From Streptomyces venezuelae (lineage in GTDB: Bacteria > Actinomycetota > Actinomycetes > Streptomycetales > Streptomycetaceae), in contig NZ_CP029192.1 of the NCBI RefSeq assembly GCF_008642315.1, positions 7,378,001-7,442,000 of the forward strand: a DNA stretch of 64,000 bases, read 5' to 3'. Every line of letters starts with the position of its first letter. The first letter of the stretch is position 1. A program made the position numbers and the translations under genes. This document shows, piece after piece, positions 30,815 to 44,409 of the stretch. The notes under the pieces are model-generated. The model saw nothing but the letters and a program-made list of their open reading frames with translations. It did not search any database and was not told where the DNA came from.

Positions 30815-31381
30815 GTGGCTTCCACGAACGACCTCAAGAACGGCCTGGTGCTCAAGCTCGAAGGCGGCCAGCTCTGGTCCGTCGTCGAGTTCCAGCACGT
30901 CAAGCCCGGCAAGGGCCCGGCCTTCGTGCGCACCAAGCTCAAGAACGTGCTCTCCGGCAAGGTCGTCGACAAGACGTTCAACGCCGGCGTCAAGGTCGAC
31001 ACGGCCACGATCGACAAGCGCGACATGCAGTTCTCCTACATGGACGGCGACTACTTCGTCTTCATGGACATGGAGACCTACGACCAGCTGCACGTCGACC
31101 GCAAGGCCGTCGGTGACGCCGCCAACTTCCTGATCGAGGGCTTCACCGCCTCCGTCGCCCAGCACGAGGGCGAGGTGCTCTACGTCGAGCTCCCCGCCGC
31201 CGTCGAGCTGGTCATCCAGGAGACCGAGCCGGGCGTCCAGGGCGACCGCTCCACGGGCGGCACCAAGCCCGCCACGCTGGAGACCGGCCACCAGATCCAG
31301 GTCCCGCTCTTCATCACCACGGGCGAGAAGATCAAGGTCGACACCCGTGACAGCGGCTACCTCGGCCGGGTGAACAGCTAA
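30815..31381 (+). CDS. efp: Translation elongation factor P
   Basis: EF-P rescues ribosomes stalled at polyproline. The 188-residue product has the N-terminal KOW domain with tip loop [10 protein letters not shown] (Lys33), and two OB domains ending in [16 protein letters not shown]. The PGKGP tip is the actinobacterial form reported to work with an unmodified lysine. GTG 30815 has AGGAG upstream. nusB starts two bases after the stop, so the pair is cotranscribed. Confidence 0.95.
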   Translation: MASTNDLKNGLVLKLEGGQLWSVVEFQHVKPGKGPAFVRTKLKNVLSGKVVDKTFNAGVKVDTATIDKRDMQFSYMDGDYFVFMDMETYDQLHVDRKAVGDAANFLIEGFTASVAQHEGEVLYVELPAAVELVIQETEPGVQGDRSTGGTKPATLETGHQIQVPLFITTGEKIKVDTRDSGYLGRVNS

Positions 31382-31383
31382 CC

Positions 31384-31818
31384 GTGGCTGCTCGTAACAC
31401 GGCCCGCAAGCGCGCCTTCCAGATCCTCTTCGAGGCAGACCAGCGCGGTACCGACGTCCTGACGGTCCTCGCGGACTGGGTGCGCCACTCGCGGTCCGAC
31501 ACCCGGCAGCCGCCGGTGAGCGAGTACACGATGGAGCTCGTCGAGGGGTACGCGGAGCATGAGCGCCGCATCGACGAACTCATCGCGCAGTACGCCGTCG
31601 GATGGACCCTGGACCGCATGCCGGTCGTCGACCGCAACATCCTGCGGCTCGGGGCCTACGAACTCGTCTGGGTCGACGCCACGCCCGACGCGGTGGTGCT
31701 CGACGAGGCGGTCCAGCTCGCCAAGGAGTTCTCCACGGACGAGTCGCCGTCCTTCGTCAACGGTCTGCTCGGACGCTTCAAGGACCTGAAGCCGTCCCTG
31801 CGCCGCGACGAGGCGTAG
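31384..31818 (+). CDS. nusB: Transcription antitermination protein NusB
   Basis: NusB binds boxA RNA with S10 and helps rRNA transcription and pre-rRNA folding. The 144-residue all-helical product shows ARKRAFQILFEADQRG at the start, VDRNILRLGAYELVW in the middle, and the final helix SPSFVNGLLGRFKDLKPSL. It follows efp immediately, with a GTG start. A strong terminator lies about 35 bases downstream. Confidence 0.94.
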   Translation: MAARNTARKRAFQILFEADQRGTDVLTVLADWVRHSRSDTRQPPVSEYTMELVEGYAEHERRIDELIAQYAVGWTLDRMPVVDRNILRLGAYELVWVDATPDAVVLDEAVQLAKEFSTDESPSFVNGLLGRFKDLKPSLRRDEA

Positions 31819-31852
31819 AGCAGGCGGGGCGTAAAGCCTCGGCATCGTCATC

Positions 31853-31893
31853 CGGAGGGCCCGCAGCAATACGCTGCGGGCCCTCCGACTTTT
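31853..31893 (+). terminator. Terminator after nusB
   Basis: A perfect 15-bp stem (CGGAGGGCCCGCAGC, 31853-31867, with 31873-31887), loop AATAC and a following ACTTTT tract make a textbook intrinsic terminator for efp-nusB. Confidence 0.92.
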
Positions 31894-31931
31894 CTGCGCC
31901 CGGTGTGCGGCTATTCGGTTCCGGGAAACAC

Positions 31932-31981
31932 AGAGAAAACCGCCGGGGTGCGGCAGCCATTCGGCCACCGCACCCCGGCGG
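31932..31981 (-). terminator. Terminator of bldD (minus strand)
   Basis: A perfect 14-bp stem (31940-31953 with 31968-31981) is followed on the minus strand by TTTTCTCTG. It ends the bldD transcript about 30 bases after its stop. Confidence 0.88.
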
Positions 31982-32012
31982 TACGTTTCTGCTGAAGTCT
32001 CCCGCGGCGGGC

Positions 32013-32513
32013 TCAGACCTCTTCGTGGGCGACGGCGCGGCGCGCGTCCGCGTCCAGGACGCCCCAGCTGATCAGCTGCTCGGTCAGGACCGAGGGGGAC
32101 TGGTCATAGATCACGGCGAGGGTGCGCAGGTCGTCCTGGCGGATCGAGAGGACCTTGCCGTTGTAATCACCGCGCTGCGACTGGATCGTGGCGGCATACC
32201 GCTGCAGCGGGCCCGCCTTCTCCTGCGGGACGTGGGCAAGACGCTCCAGGTCGAGGACGAGCTTCGGCGGCGGCTCAGCGGCGCCACCGGGCGCCGTACC
32301 GGGCAGGAGCTCCTGGACCGGGACGCCGTAGAAGTCCGCCAGCTCGGCGAGGCGCTGCACGGTCACGGCACGGTCGCCGCGCTCGTACGACCCCACGACG
32401 ACCGCCTTCCAGCGTCCCTGGGACTTCTCCTCGACTCCGTGGAGGGAAAGGCCCTGCTGGGTACGGATCGCGCGGAGCTTGGCCCCGAGCTGCTTGGCGT
32501 ATTCGCTGGACAT
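32013..32513 (-). CDS. bldD: Developmental master repressor BldD
   Basis: BldD represses sporulation genes during vegetative growth when bound to cyclic di-GMP. The 166-residue product has an N-terminal HTH (AKLRAIRTQQGLSLHGVEEK, residues 11-30) and the C-terminal c-di-GMP domain. Both halves of the ligand motif are intact: RGD at 114-116 and RQDD at 125-128. ATG 32513 gives the start MSSEYAKQLG known for BldD; an upstream start would add eight residues. It is divergent from the pyr operon, and a BldD box lies in the shared upstream region, which supports autoregulation. Confidence 0.97.
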   Translation of the reverse strand: MSSEYAKQLGAKLRAIRTQQGLSLHGVEEKSQGRWKAVVVGSYERGDRAVTVQRLAELADFYGVPVQELLPGTAPGGAAEPPPKLVLDLERLAHVPQEKAGPLQRYAATIQSQRGDYNGKVLSIRQDDLRTLAVIYDQSPSVLTEQLISWGVLDADARRAVAHEEV

Positions 32514-32576
32514 ATAGCTCCCCGGACGCTGCGACAATCAGGCGGCTCCGCCGCGTGGCTGGTAACTCACTGTGAG

Positions 32577-32591
32577 GTTACGCAGCGTTAC
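32577..32591. promoter_or_regulatory. BldD box
   Basis: GTTACGCAGCGTTAC matches the published BldD consensus NTNACNC(A/T)GNGTNAN at every fixed position. It lies 64 bases upstream of bldD and 147 bases upstream of pyrR. A further imperfect palindrome, GTAACTCAC-TGTGAGGTTAC, abuts it at 32562-32581. BldD is known to repress its own gene. Confidence 0.8.
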
Positions 32592-32641
32592 TTGCCTGCG
32601 TCAAGCCGAGAGGTCCTTACCGCCCCTTCGGTGGAGGCCGA

Positions 32642-32672
32642 TGACGTGCCCGGTCGTAAGTGCTGGTAGTCT
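32642..32672 (+). promoter_or_regulatory. Possible pyr operon promoter
   Basis: TGACGT (32642-32647) and TAGTCT (32667-32672) are separated by 19 bases, giving a weak vegetative-type promoter. Transcription would begin near 32680 and include the PyrR leader. Confidence 0.3.
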
Positions 32673-32690
32673 GGCTGGCGCAATTTCGAC

Positions 32691-33310
<620 letters not shown>

Positions 33311-33395
33311 GACCGGTTTCCTCCCTCACGGGCCCAGGGGCACACCCCTGTGCGCCCGCGCGCCCGCAGACCTCCACACACCGGAGTACACGCAG

Positions 33396-34376
33396 ATGAT
33401 GCGACACCTCATCTCGGCCGCCGACCTCTCCCGCGACGACGCCGTCCTCATCCTCGACACGGCCGAGGAAATGGCGCGCGTCGCCGACCGGCCGATCAAG
33501 AAGCTGCCCGCCCTGCGCGGCCGCACCGTGGTCAACCTCTTCTTCGAGGACTCGACCCGGACCCGGATCTCCTTCGAGGCCGCCGAGAAGCGCCTCTCCG
33601 CCGACGTCATCAACTTCGCCGCCAAGGGCTCCAGCGTCTCCAAGGGCGAGTCCCTGAAGGACACCGCGCAGACCCTGGAGGCGATGGGCGTCGACGCGGT
33701 CGTCATCCGGCACGGCGCCTCCGGTGCGCCCTACCGCCTGGCGACCTCCGGCTGGATCGACGCCGCCGTCATCAACGCGGGCGACGGCACCCACCAGCAC
33801 CCCACCCAGGCCCTGCTCGACGCCTTCACCATGCGGCGCCGCCTCGTCGGCCCCGACGCCGGCCTCGGCCAGGACCTGGCGGGCAAGCACATCACCCTCG
33901 TCGGCGACATCCTGCACAGCCGCGTCGCCCGCTCCAACGTCGACCTGCTGCACACCCTCGGCGCCGAGGTCACCCTCGTCGCCCCGCCGACCCTCGTGCC
34001 GGTCGGCGTCGAGCAGTGGCCCTGCGAGGTCAGCTACGACCTGGACCGGGTGCTGCCCAAGTCCGACGCCGTGATGATGCTGCGCGTGCAGCGCGAGCGC
34101 ATGAACGCCGCGTTCTTCCCCACCGAGCGCGAGTACTCCCGGCGCTACGGCCTGGACGGCGAGCGCATGGCGAAGATGCCCGAGCACGCCATCGTCATGC
34201 ACCCGGGACCGATGGTCCGCGGTATGGAGATCACCGCCGAGGTCGCCGACTCCGACCGCTGCACGGTCGTCGAGCAGGTCGCCAACGGCGTCTCCATCCG
34301 CATGGCCGTCCTCTATCTGCTTCTGGGCGGCAACGAGCCCGCCGTCACCCACACCCGTTCCGAGGAGAGCAAGTAA
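33396..34376 (+). CDS. pyrB: Aspartate carbamoyltransferase catalytic subunit
   Basis: PyrB joins carbamoyl phosphate and aspartate. The 326-residue product has the carbamoyl-phosphate motif [13 protein letters not shown] (about residues 50-62), the HGASGAP and HPTQALLD regions, and MHPGPMVRG with substrate residues. No pyrI regulatory subunit is nearby. ATG 33396 is nine bases from CCGGAG; the next codon is also ATG. Confidence 0.96.
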   Translation: MMRHLISAADLSRDDAVLILDTAEEMARVADRPIKKLPALRGRTVVNLFFEDSTRTRISFEAAEKRLSADVINFAAKGSSVSKGESLKDTAQTLEAMGVDAVVIRHGASGAPYRLATSGWIDAAVINAGDGTHQHPTQALLDAFTMRRRLVGPDAGLGQDLAGKHITLVGDILHSRVARSNVDLLHTLGAEVTLVAPPTLVPVGVEQWPCEVSYDLDRVLPKSDAVMMLRVQRERMNAAFFPTEREYSRRYGLDGERMAKMPEHAIVMHPGPMVRGMEITAEVADSDRCTVVEQVANGVSIRMAVLYLLLGGNEPAVTHTRSEESK

Positions 34377-34378
34377 GC

Positions 34379-35665
34379 ATGAGCAAGATCCTGATTCGTG
34401 GTGCGAAGGTGCTCGGCGGCGAGGCGCAGGACGTCCTGATCGACGGCGAGACGATCGAGGCCGTCGGCGCTGGGCTCTCCGCGGAGGGCGCCGAGGTCGT
34501 CGAGGCCGACGGCAAGGTGCTCCTGCCGGGCCTCGTGGACCTCCACACCCACCTGCGCGAGCCGGGCCGCGAGGACTCCGAGACCGTCCTCACCGGCACG
34601 CGCGCCGCCGCCTCCGGTGGCTACACCGCCGTGTTCGCCATGGCCAACACCTTCCCCGTCGCCGACACCGCCGGCGTCGTCGAGCAGGTCTACCGGCTCG
34701 GCAAGGAGTCCGGCTACTGCGACGTGCAGCCCATCGGCGCCGTCACCGTCGGCCTGGAGGGCAAGAAGCTCGCCGAGCTCGGCGCCATGCACGAGTCCGC
34801 CGCCGGGGTCACCGTCTTCTCCGACGACGGCAAGTGCGTCGACGACGCCGTGATCATGCGCCGCGCCCTGGAGTACGTGAAGGCCTTCGGCGGCGTCGTC
34901 GCCCAGCACGCGCAGGAGCCGCGGCTCACCGAGGGCGCCCAGATGAACGAAGGCGTCGTCTCCGCCGAGCTGGGCCTCGGCGGCTGGCCCGCCGTCGCCG
35001 AGGAGTCGATCATCGCGCGTGACGTGCTGCTCGCCGAGCACGTGGGCTCCAGGGTGCACATCTGCCACCTGTCGACCGCCGGGTCGGTCGAGATCGTGCG
35101 CTGGGCCAAGTCCCGCGGCATCGACGTCACCGCCGAGGTCACCCCCCACCACCTCCTCCTCACGGATGAGCTGGTGCGCTCCTACAACCCCGTCTACAAG
35201 GTCAACCCGCCGCTGCGCACCGAACGCGACGTGATGGCGCTGCGCGAGGCCCTTGCCGACGGCACGATCGACATCGTCGCCACCGACCACGCCCCGCACC
35301 CGCACGAGGACAAGGACTGCGAGTGGGCCGCGGCCGCCATGGGCATGGTCGGCCTGGAGACCGCACTCTCCGTGGTGCAGCAGACGATGGTCGAGACCGG
35401 CCTGCTCACCTGGGAGGCCGTCGCCGACCGGATGTCCTTCAAGCCCGCCGCGATCGGCGGCGCCGCCGGTCACGGGCGTCCCGTCTCGGCAGGTGAGCCC
35501 GCGAACCTCGTCCTGGTCGACGCCGATTACCGTGGGGCAGTGGACCCCGCGGGCTTCGCCTCGCGCAGCCGCAACACGCCCTACGAGGGCCGTGAGCTGC
35601 CGGGCCGCGTCACGCACACGTGGCTCCGGGGTCGGGCCACGCTCGTCGACGGGAAGCTCACGTGA
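34379..35665 (+). CDS. pyrC: Dihydroorotase
   Basis: PyrC cyclises carbamoyl aspartate. The 428-residue class I enzyme shows the metal motif VDLHTHLREPGRED (about residues 49-62), the later HICHLSTAGSVE His, and DHAPHPHEDK with the catalytic Asp. Asp in the EVTPHHLLL segment is typical. It starts two bases after pyrB, and its stop overlaps the start of the next gene (GTGA). Confidence 0.96.
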   Translation: MSKILIRGAKVLGGEAQDVLIDGETIEAVGAGLSAEGAEVVEADGKVLLPGLVDLHTHLREPGREDSETVLTGTRAAASGGYTAVFAMANTFPVADTAGVVEQVYRLGKESGYCDVQPIGAVTVGLEGKKLAELGAMHESAAGVTVFSDDGKCVDDAVIMRRALEYVKAFGGVVAQHAQEPRLTEGAQMNEGVVSAELGLGGWPAVAEESIIARDVLLAEHVGSRVHICHLSTAGSVEIVRWAKSRGIDVTAEVTPHHLLLTDELVRSYNPVYKVNPPLRTERDVMALREALADGTIDIVATDHAPHPHEDKDCEWAAAAMGMVGLETALSVVQQTMVETGLLTWEAVADRMSFKPAAIGGAAGHGRPVSAGEPANLVLVDADYRGAVDPAGFASRSRNTPYEGRELPGRVTHTWLRGRATLVDGKLT

Positions 35666-36288
35666 CATCACTTCTGGAACTGGCCGCCGACAAGGAGTCG
35701 GCGGAGGTGACCGACTGGGCCGCGCGCCTCGGCTGGGTCGTGGGGCTGCTGCTCTTCATCGCGCTCGTCTACTGGCTGATGCGCGAGGGCTGGAAGTGGC
35801 GCGGCACGCTCCAGAGCGACCTGCCCGAGCTGCCCGCCCGCCCGTCTCCCACCACCGCCCTTGACGGAGACGGCAAGCCGACACTGCCTGGAATGCCGGG
35901 CGAGCAGGGTCCGGCGAGACTTGAGCTGAGCGGCAGGTACCACGGGTCGACCACGGCAGGACAGTGGCTGGACCGCATCGTGGCGCACGGCCTCGGCACC
36001 CGCAGCCGCGTCGAGCTGACGCTCACCGACACGGGCCTGGACGTCGTGCGCCCCGGCGCGACCGACTTCTTCATCCCGGTCGCGCAGCTGCGCGAGGCCC
36101 GTCTCGACAAGGGCATCGCCGGCAAGGTCCTCACGGAGGGCGGTCTCCTGATCGTCACGTGGGAACACGGCGGCAAGCTGCTCGACTCCGGCTTCCGCTC
36201 GGACCACGCCGCCGAGCAGGCGGAGTGGGTCGAGGCACTCAACAACATGATCGACAAGAACAGCACTACGGAAGGCACCGCACGATGA
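35662..36288 (+). CDS. Uncharacterised PH-like membrane protein in the pyr operon
   Basis: The 208-residue product has one N-terminal membrane segment (about residues 25-42, [18 protein letters not shown]), then a Pro-rich linker. A folded domain follows that looks like a PH or bacterial PH-like barrel (residues about 85-195, [17 protein letters not shown] ... [18 protein letters not shown]). It overlaps pyrC (GTGA) and carA (ATGA), so it is translated with them. This tight placement between two pyrimidine enzymes is conserved in streptomycetes. I know of no assigned function; a regulator or membrane tether for the pathway is an inference. Confidence 0.85.
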   Translation: MTSLLELAADKESAEVTDWAARLGWVVGLLLFIALVYWLMREGWKWRGTLQSDLPELPARPSPTTALDGDGKPTLPGMPGEQGPARLELSGRYHGSTTAGQWLDRIVAHGLGTRSRVELTLTDTGLDVVRPGATDFFIPVAQLREARLDKGIAGKVLTEGGLLIVTWEHGGKLLDSGFRSDHAAEQAEWVEALNNMIDKNSTTEGTAR

Positions 36289-37419
36289 CGACCTCCACCA
36301 GGGGAGCCAGCAAGGTTCCCGCCGTACTCGTCCTGGAGGACGGCCGCACCTTCCGCGGTCGCGCCTACGGGGCCGTGGGGGAGACCTTCGGCGAAGCGGT
36401 GTTCTCCACCGGCATGACCGGTTACCAGGAGACCCTGACCGACCCCTCGTACGACCGCCAGATCGTGGTCGCCACCGCCCCGCAGATCGGCAACACGGGC
36501 TGGAACGACGAGGACGACGAGTCGGGCCGCATCTGGGTCTCCGGCTACGTGGTCCGCGACCCCGCCCGCATCCCCTCGAACTGGCGCGCAAAGCGCTCCC
36601 TCGACGACGAGCTGGCCGCCCAGAACATCGTCGGCATCAGCGGCATCGACACCCGCGCCCTCACCCGCCACCTGCGCGAGAGCGGCTCCATGCGCTCCGG
36701 CATCTTCTCCGGCGAGACGCTGCCCGCCGACGCCGAGCTGGTCGAGCGCGTCAAGGCCCAGCCCCAGATGAAGGGCGCGAGCCTGTACGAGGAGGTCGCC
36801 ACCAAGGAGGCCTACGTCGTCCCCGCGATCGGCGAGAAGCGGTTCACCGTCGCCGCCATCGACCTCGGCATCAAGGGCATGACCCCGCACCGCATGGCCG
36901 AGCGCGGCATCGAGGTCCACGTGCTGCCCGCCACGGCCACCGAGGAGGACGTGTACGCCGTCGCCCCCGACGGAGTCTTCTTCTCCAACGGCCCCGGCGA
37001 CCCGGCCACCGCCGAAGGCCCCGTCGCGCTCATGACCGCCGTCCTCAAGCGGAAGACGCCGCTGTTCGGCATCTGCTTCGGCAACCAGATCCTCGGCCGC
37101 GCCCTCGGCTTCGGCACGTACAAGCTGAAGTACGGCCACCGCGGCATCAACCAGCCGGTGCAGGACCGCACCACCGGCAAGGTCGAGGTCACCGCGCACA
37201 ACCACGGCTTCGCCGTCGACGCGCCCCTCGACAAGGCCGCCGAGACCCCCTTCGGCCGCGCCGAGGTCTCCCACGTCTGCCTCAACGACAACGTGGTGGA
37301 AGGCCTGCAACTGCTCGACCAGCCGGCCTTCTCCGTCCAGTACCACCCCGAAGCGGCCGCCGGCCCGCACGACGCCGCGTACCTCTTCGACCGCTTCGTA
37401 ACCCTGATGGAGGGCCAGC

Positions 37420-37427
<8 letters not shown>
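36285..37427 (+). CDS. carA: Carbamoyl-phosphate synthase small subunit
   Basis: CarA releases ammonia from glutamine and passes it to CarB. The 380-residue product has the N-terminal CPSase domain ([12 protein letters not shown]) and a class I glutaminase domain with the catalytic triad Cys264 in FGICFGNQ, His354 and Glu356 in YHPEA. ATG overlaps the PH-like gene (ATGA), and the last eight bases overlap carB. The product feeds both pyrimidine and arginine synthesis. Confidence 0.96.
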
Positions 37428-40728
<3,301 letters not shown>

Positions 40729-40736
40729 CAGCCCAC

Positions 40737-40766
40737 AAGGGGGACACCGAAAACGGTGTCCCCCTT
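40737..40766 (+). terminator. Hairpin between carB and pyrD
   Basis: A perfect 13-bp stem (AAGGGGGACACCG, 40737-40749, with 40754-40766) and loop AAAA lies in the 80-base gap. It could terminate or attenuate the operon before pyrD. Confidence 0.8.
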
Positions 40767-40808
40767 CTGGTGAGCACCCCGAGCACGTTGAGCTCCCTGA
40801 GGACCCCT

Positions 40809-41924
40809 ATGTACAAGCTGTTCTTCAACCTCGTCTTCAAGCGCATGGACCCCGAGCAGGCCCACTACATGGCCTTCCGCTGGATCCGCCTCGCGGCCCG
40901 TATCCCCGTGCTGCGCACCTTCGTCGCGGCTGTCCTCGCGCCCCGCCACAAGGAACTGCGCACCGAGGCCTTCGGGCTGCGGATGCACGGCCCCTTCGGG
41001 CTCGCCGCCGGCTTCGACAAGAACGCCGTCGCGATCGACGGCATGTCGATGCTCGGCTTCGACCACATCGAGATCGGCACGGTCACCGGCGAACCCCAGC
41101 CCGGCAACCCCAAGAAGCGCCTCTTCCGTCTCGTCCCGGACCGTGCGCTGATCAACCGCATGGGCTTCAACAACGAGGGCTCCGCGGCCGTGGCGGAGCG
41201 CCTGGCGTCCCGTACGCCCGTCTTCACGACCGTCGTCGGCGTGAACATCGGCAAGACCAAGGTCGTCCCCGAGGAGGAGGCGGCCGCCGACTACGTGAAG
41301 TCGACCGAGCGGCTCGCCCGCCACGCCGACTACCTCGTCGTCAACGTCTCGTCCCCGAACACGCCGGGCCTGCGCAACCTCCAGGCCACCGAGTCGCTGC
41401 GCCCCCTCCTGACCGCCGTGCGCGAGGCCGCCGACCGCAGCGTCGAGGGCCGCCGCGTCCCGCTGCTCGTCAAGATCGCACCGGACCTGGCCGACGAGGA
41501 CATCGACGCCGTCGCCGACCTCGCCGTCGAGCTCGGTCTCGACGGCATCATCGCCACGAACACGACGATCGCCCGCGAGAGCCTCGGCCTGGCCTCCGAC
41601 CCCGCCCTCTACGGAGAGACCGGCGGCCTGTCGGGCGCGCCCCTCAAGGAGCGCTCCCTGGAGGTCCTCAGGCGCCTCTACGCGCGCGTGGGCGACCGGA
41701 TCACGCTCGTGGGCGTCGGCGGCATCGAGAACGCCGAGGACGCCTGGCAGCGCATCCTCGCGGGCGCCACCCTCGTCCAGGGCTACAGCGCCTTCATCTA
41801 CGAAGGGCCCTTCTGGGGCCGCGCCATCCACAAGGGCCTCGCCGCGCGCCTGCGCACGAGCCCGTACGCCACCCTCGCCGACGCGGTCGGCGCCGACGTC
41901 AAGAAGCCCGAGGTCACCGCATGA
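40809..41924 (+). CDS. pyrD: Dihydroorotate dehydrogenase (quinone), class 2
   Basis: PyrD oxidises dihydroorotate to orotate with quinone at the membrane. The 371-residue product has the class 2 N-terminal extension ([22 protein letters not shown]) that docks on the membrane, [16 protein letters not shown], and the catalytic Ser region [15 protein letters not shown], plus NTT and [15 protein letters not shown] motifs. ATG 40809 is used. Its end overlaps pyrF (ATGA). Confidence 0.96.
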   Translation: MYKLFFNLVFKRMDPEQAHYMAFRWIRLAARIPVLRTFVAAVLAPRHKELRTEAFGLRMHGPFGLAAGFDKNAVAIDGMSMLGFDHIEIGTVTGEPQPGNPKKRLFRLVPDRALINRMGFNNEGSAAVAERLASRTPVFTTVVGVNIGKTKVVPEEEAAADYVKSTERLARHADYLVVNVSSPNTPGLRNLQATESLRPLLTAVREAADRSVEGRRVPLLVKIAPDLADEDIDAVADLAVELGLDGIIATNTTIARESLGLASDPALYGETGGLSGAPLKERSLEVLRRLYARVGDRITLVGVGGIENAEDAWQRILAGATLVQGYSAFIYEGPFWGRAIHKGLAARLRTSPYATLADAVGADVKKPEVTA

Positions 41925-42766
41925 GCCCCCTGGAGCCCTTCGGCACGCGCCTGCGCCACGCCATGGACGAGCGCGGCCCCCTGTGCGTCGGCATCGACCC
42001 GCACGCCTCGCTCCTGAGCGCATGGGGCCTGAACGACGACATCGCGGGCCTGGAGCGGTTCACGCGGACCGTCGTGGAGGCGCTCGCCGGGACCGTCGCG
42101 GTGTTCAAGCCGCAGAGCGCGTTCTTCGAGCGCTTCGGGTCGCGCGGCATCGCCGTCCTGGAGAAGGCCGTCGAGGAACTGCGGGCGGCCGGCGCCCTGA
42201 CCGTCATGGACGCCAAGCGCGGCGACATCGGCTCGACCATGGCGGCGTACGCCGAGACCTTCCTGCACAAGGACTCGCCGCTGTTCAGCGACGCGCTCAC
42301 CGTCTCGCCCTACCTCGGCTACGGCTCCCTGAAGCCGGCCGTCGACCTCGCGCGGGAGAACGGCGCCGGGCTCTTCGTGCTCGCCCTCACCTCCAACCCC
42401 GAGGGCGCCGAGGTGCAGCACGCGGTGCGCGAGGACGGCCGCACGGTCGGCGCCACGATCCTCGGCCACCTCGCCGCCGAGAACGCCGGTGCGGAGCCCC
42501 TCGGCTCCTTCGGGGCGGTCGTCGGCGCCACGCTCGGGGACCTGTCCTCGTACGACCTGGCGATCAACGGCCCGCTGCTCGCCCCCGGCATCGGTGCCCA
42601 GGGCGCGACCCCGGCCGACCTTCCCTCGGTGTTCGGCGCGGCGGTGCGCGACGTCGTCCCGAACGTCAGCCGCGGAGTGCTGCGCCACGGGCCCGACGTC
42701 ACGGCCCTGCGGGACTCCGCGACGCGCTTCGCGGACGAGATCAGGGCGGCTGTCGACCCGCGCTGA
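41921..42766 (+). CDS. pyrF: Orotidine 5'-phosphate decarboxylase
   Basis: PyrF makes UMP, the last step of the pathway. The 281-residue product is the type 2 form common in actinobacteria. It has LCVGIDPHASLL, and the catalytic Lys in VMDAKRGDIGSTM (about residues 95-107), plus FVLALTSNPEG and the final LRHGPDVTALR. The ATG overlaps pyrD (ATGA). No pyrE is present in the window, so orotate phosphoribosyltransferase is encoded elsewhere. Confidence 0.95.
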   Translation: MSPLEPFGTRLRHAMDERGPLCVGIDPHASLLSAWGLNDDIAGLERFTRTVVEALAGTVAVFKPQSAFFERFGSRGIAVLEKAVEELRAAGALTVMDAKRGDIGSTMAAYAETFLHKDSPLFSDALTVSPYLGYGSLKPAVDLARENGAGLFVLALTSNPEGAEVQHAVREDGRTVGATILGHLAAENAGAEPLGSFGAVVGATLGDLSSYDLAINGPLLAPGIGAQGATPADLPSVFGAAVRDVVPNVSRGVLRHGPDVTALRDSATRFADEIRAAVDPR

Positions 42767-42805
42767 GCGGGGCGACGGGGCCCGTCCTTATGTTTCCTTG
42801 ACGGT

Positions 42806-42825
42806 TCCCCGGCCAAAACCGGGGA
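42806..42825 (+). terminator. Hairpin after pyrF
   Basis: A 7-bp stem (TCCCCGG, 42806-42812, with 42819-42825) and loop CCAAAA follows pyrF by 40 bases. It may end the pyr transcript. Confidence 0.5.
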
Positions 42826-42883
42826 GAAATGCCCGATATGTACGGCTCGGCGCAGGCTGACCAGGACTTTTCGTCTGTTCTCG

Positions 42884-42912
42884 CTGACTCCGGCGGCCAT
42901 GCCCGCTAGTCT
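42884..42912 (+). promoter_or_regulatory. Possible sIHF promoter
   Basis: CTGACT (42884-42889) and TAGTCT (42907-42912) are spaced by 17 bases and lie about 110 bases upstream of the sIHF start. Confidence 0.35.
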
Positions 42913-43021
42913 CCGACGAGAGCGAACGGGCAAGTGCGTTGCACGTTGCTCACCAGGTGTGGGGCGACTAGGTTCCTCACCGGTCCGTATCCGACAGTTC
43001 GACATCCGAGGTGACGTAGGC

Positions 43022-43348
43022 GTGGCTCTTCCGCCCCTTACCCCTGAACAGCGCGCAGCCGCGCTCGAAAAGGCCGCCGCGGCTCGCCGGGAGCGGGCCG
43101 AGGTCAAGAATCGACTCAAGCACTCCGGTGCCTCGCTTCACGAGGTCATCAAGCAGGGCCAGGAGAACGATGTCATCGGCAAGATGAAGGTCTCCGCCCT
43201 CCTGGAGTCCCTGCCGGGCGTGGGCAAGGTCCGTGCCAAGCAGATCATGGAGCGTCTTGGCATCTCCGAGAGCCGCCGTGTGCGCGGTCTCGGCTCCAAC
43301 CAGATCGCGTCGCTCGAGCGAGAGTTCGGTGGGGGTGCCGCCGGCTGA
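43022..43348 (+). CDS. sihF: Streptomyces integration host factor (sIHF)
   Basis: sIHF is the actinobacterial nucleoid protein, unrelated to E. coli IHF, that binds DNA and affects chromosome topology, sporulation and antibiotic production. The 108-residue product is highly basic and helical, with [17 protein letters not shown] early and the helix-two-turn-helix [19 protein letters not shown] (about residues 64-82). GTG 43022 gives the expected length of about 107 residues. It precedes gmk, the standard order. Confidence 0.95.
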   Translation: MALPPLTPEQRAAALEKAAAARRERAEVKNRLKHSGASLHEVIKQGQENDVIGKMKVSALLESLPGVGKVRAKQIMERLGISESRRVRGLGSNQIASLEREFGGGAAG

Positions 43349-43386
43349 TGTTCTCAGGCACTCCTGAGAACCTGGATAATCGCTGC

Positions 43387-43980
43387 ATGGCTGCAACATC
43401 CCGGGGGACGACCCCCGTGCCCCCGGACGTACGTCCGCGGCTGACCGTGCTCTCCGGCCCCTCCGGGGTCGGCAAGAGCACGGTCGTCGCTCATATGCGC
43501 AAAGAACACCCCGAGGTCTGGCTCTCGGTCTCGGCCACCACCCGCAAGCCGCGGCCGGGTGAGAAGCACGGTGTCCAGTACTTCTTCGTCTCCGACGACG
43601 AGATGGACAAGCTCATCGCCAACGGCGAGCTCCTGGAGTGGGCCGAATTCGCGGGCAACCGCTACGGAACGCCGCGCCGCGCCGTCCTCGACCGCCTCGA
43701 CGCGGGCGAGCCCGTCCTCCTGGAGATCGACCTGCAGGGCGCTCGCCTGGTGCGCGAGTCGATGCCCGAGGCCCAGCTCGTCTTCCTCGCCCCGCCGAGC
43801 TGGGACGAACTGGTCCGCCGCCTCACCGGCCGCGGAACCGAGGCGCCCGAGGTGATCGAGCGCAGGCTCGAAGCCGCCAAGGTGGAGCTCGCCGCCGAAG
43901 CCGAGTTCGATACGACGCTGGTCAATACCTCAGTCGAGGACGTGGCCCGTGAGCTGCTAGCCTTGATGAAAGTTCTTTGA
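43387..43980 (+). CDS. gmk: Guanylate kinase
   Basis: Gmk makes GDP from GMP. The 197-residue product has the P-loop [13 protein letters not shown] (about residues 22-34), the GMP-binding [20 protein letters not shown], and [16 protein letters not shown] 43387 is 38 bases after the sIHF stop. An upstream start at 43348 would overlap sIHF and add a non-conserved tail. rpoZ follows after 60 bases. Confidence 0.95.
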   Translation: MAATSRGTTPVPPDVRPRLTVLSGPSGVGKSTVVAHMRKEHPEVWLSVSATTRKPRPGEKHGVQYFFVSDDEMDKLIANGELLEWAEFAGNRYGTPRRAVLDRLDAGEPVLLEIDLQGARLVRESMPEAQLVFLAPPSWDELVRRLTGRGTEAPEVIERRLEAAKVELAAEAEFDTTLVNTSVEDVARELLALMKVL

Positions 43981-44040
43981 TCTTTAACAGTGTCTCGACT
44001 TCTGGTCCTGACATCACTTGACCCCATCGGAAGGCAGAGA

Positions 44041-44313
44041 GTGTCCTCTTCCATCACCGCGCCCGAGGGCATCATCAACCCGCCGATTGATGAGCTGCTC
44101 GAAGCCACCGACTCGAAGTACAGCCTCGTGATCTACGCCGCCAAGCGCGCGCGCCAGATCAACGCGTACTACTCGCAGCTCGGTGAGGGCCTCCTGGAGT
44201 ACGTCGGCCCCCTGGTGGACACGCACGTCCACGAGAAGCCGCTCTCGATCGCGCTCCGCGAGATCAACGCGGGCCTGCTGACGTCCGAGGCCATCGAGGG
44301 CCCGGCGCAGTAA
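44041..44313 (+). CDS. rpoZ: RNA polymerase omega subunit
   Basis: Omega helps RNA polymerase assembly and in Streptomyces is needed for normal development. The 90-residue product ([21 protein letters not shown] ...) matches the actinobacterial form with [17 protein letters not shown] in the conserved core. GTG 44041 gives the known length; earlier codons are not conserved. A 17-bp terminator follows. Confidence 0.95.
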   Translation: MSSSITAPEGIINPPIDELLEATDSKYSLVIYAAKRARQINAYYSQLGEGLLEYVGPLVDTHVHEKPLSIALREINAGLLTSEAIEGPAQ

Positions 44314-44328
44314 GCGTTTCGTACCTTC

Positions 44329-44365
44329 ACCACAGGCCCGGCAGTACGACTGCCGGGCCTGTGGT
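44329..44365 (+). terminator. Terminator after rpoZ
   Basis: A perfect 17-bp stem (ACCACAGGCCCGGCAGT, 44329-44345, with 44349-44365) has a 3-base loop and lies just before coaBC. Confidence 0.85.
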
Positions 44366-44409
44366 GTGTCATGGAGCAGTACGCATCCGAGTGCGGGGAG
44401 ACAGTGGCA

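Noticed and set aside
33335..33350. Small hairpin CAGGGG-CACA-CCCCTG between pyrR and pyrB
   Set aside because: Only 6 bp without a T-tract; expected by chance in this GC-rich DNA and the operon probably reads through.
43348..43386. Earlier start for gmk overlapping sIHF
   Set aside because: The extra 13 residues are not part of known guanylate kinases; ATG 43387 fits the family.
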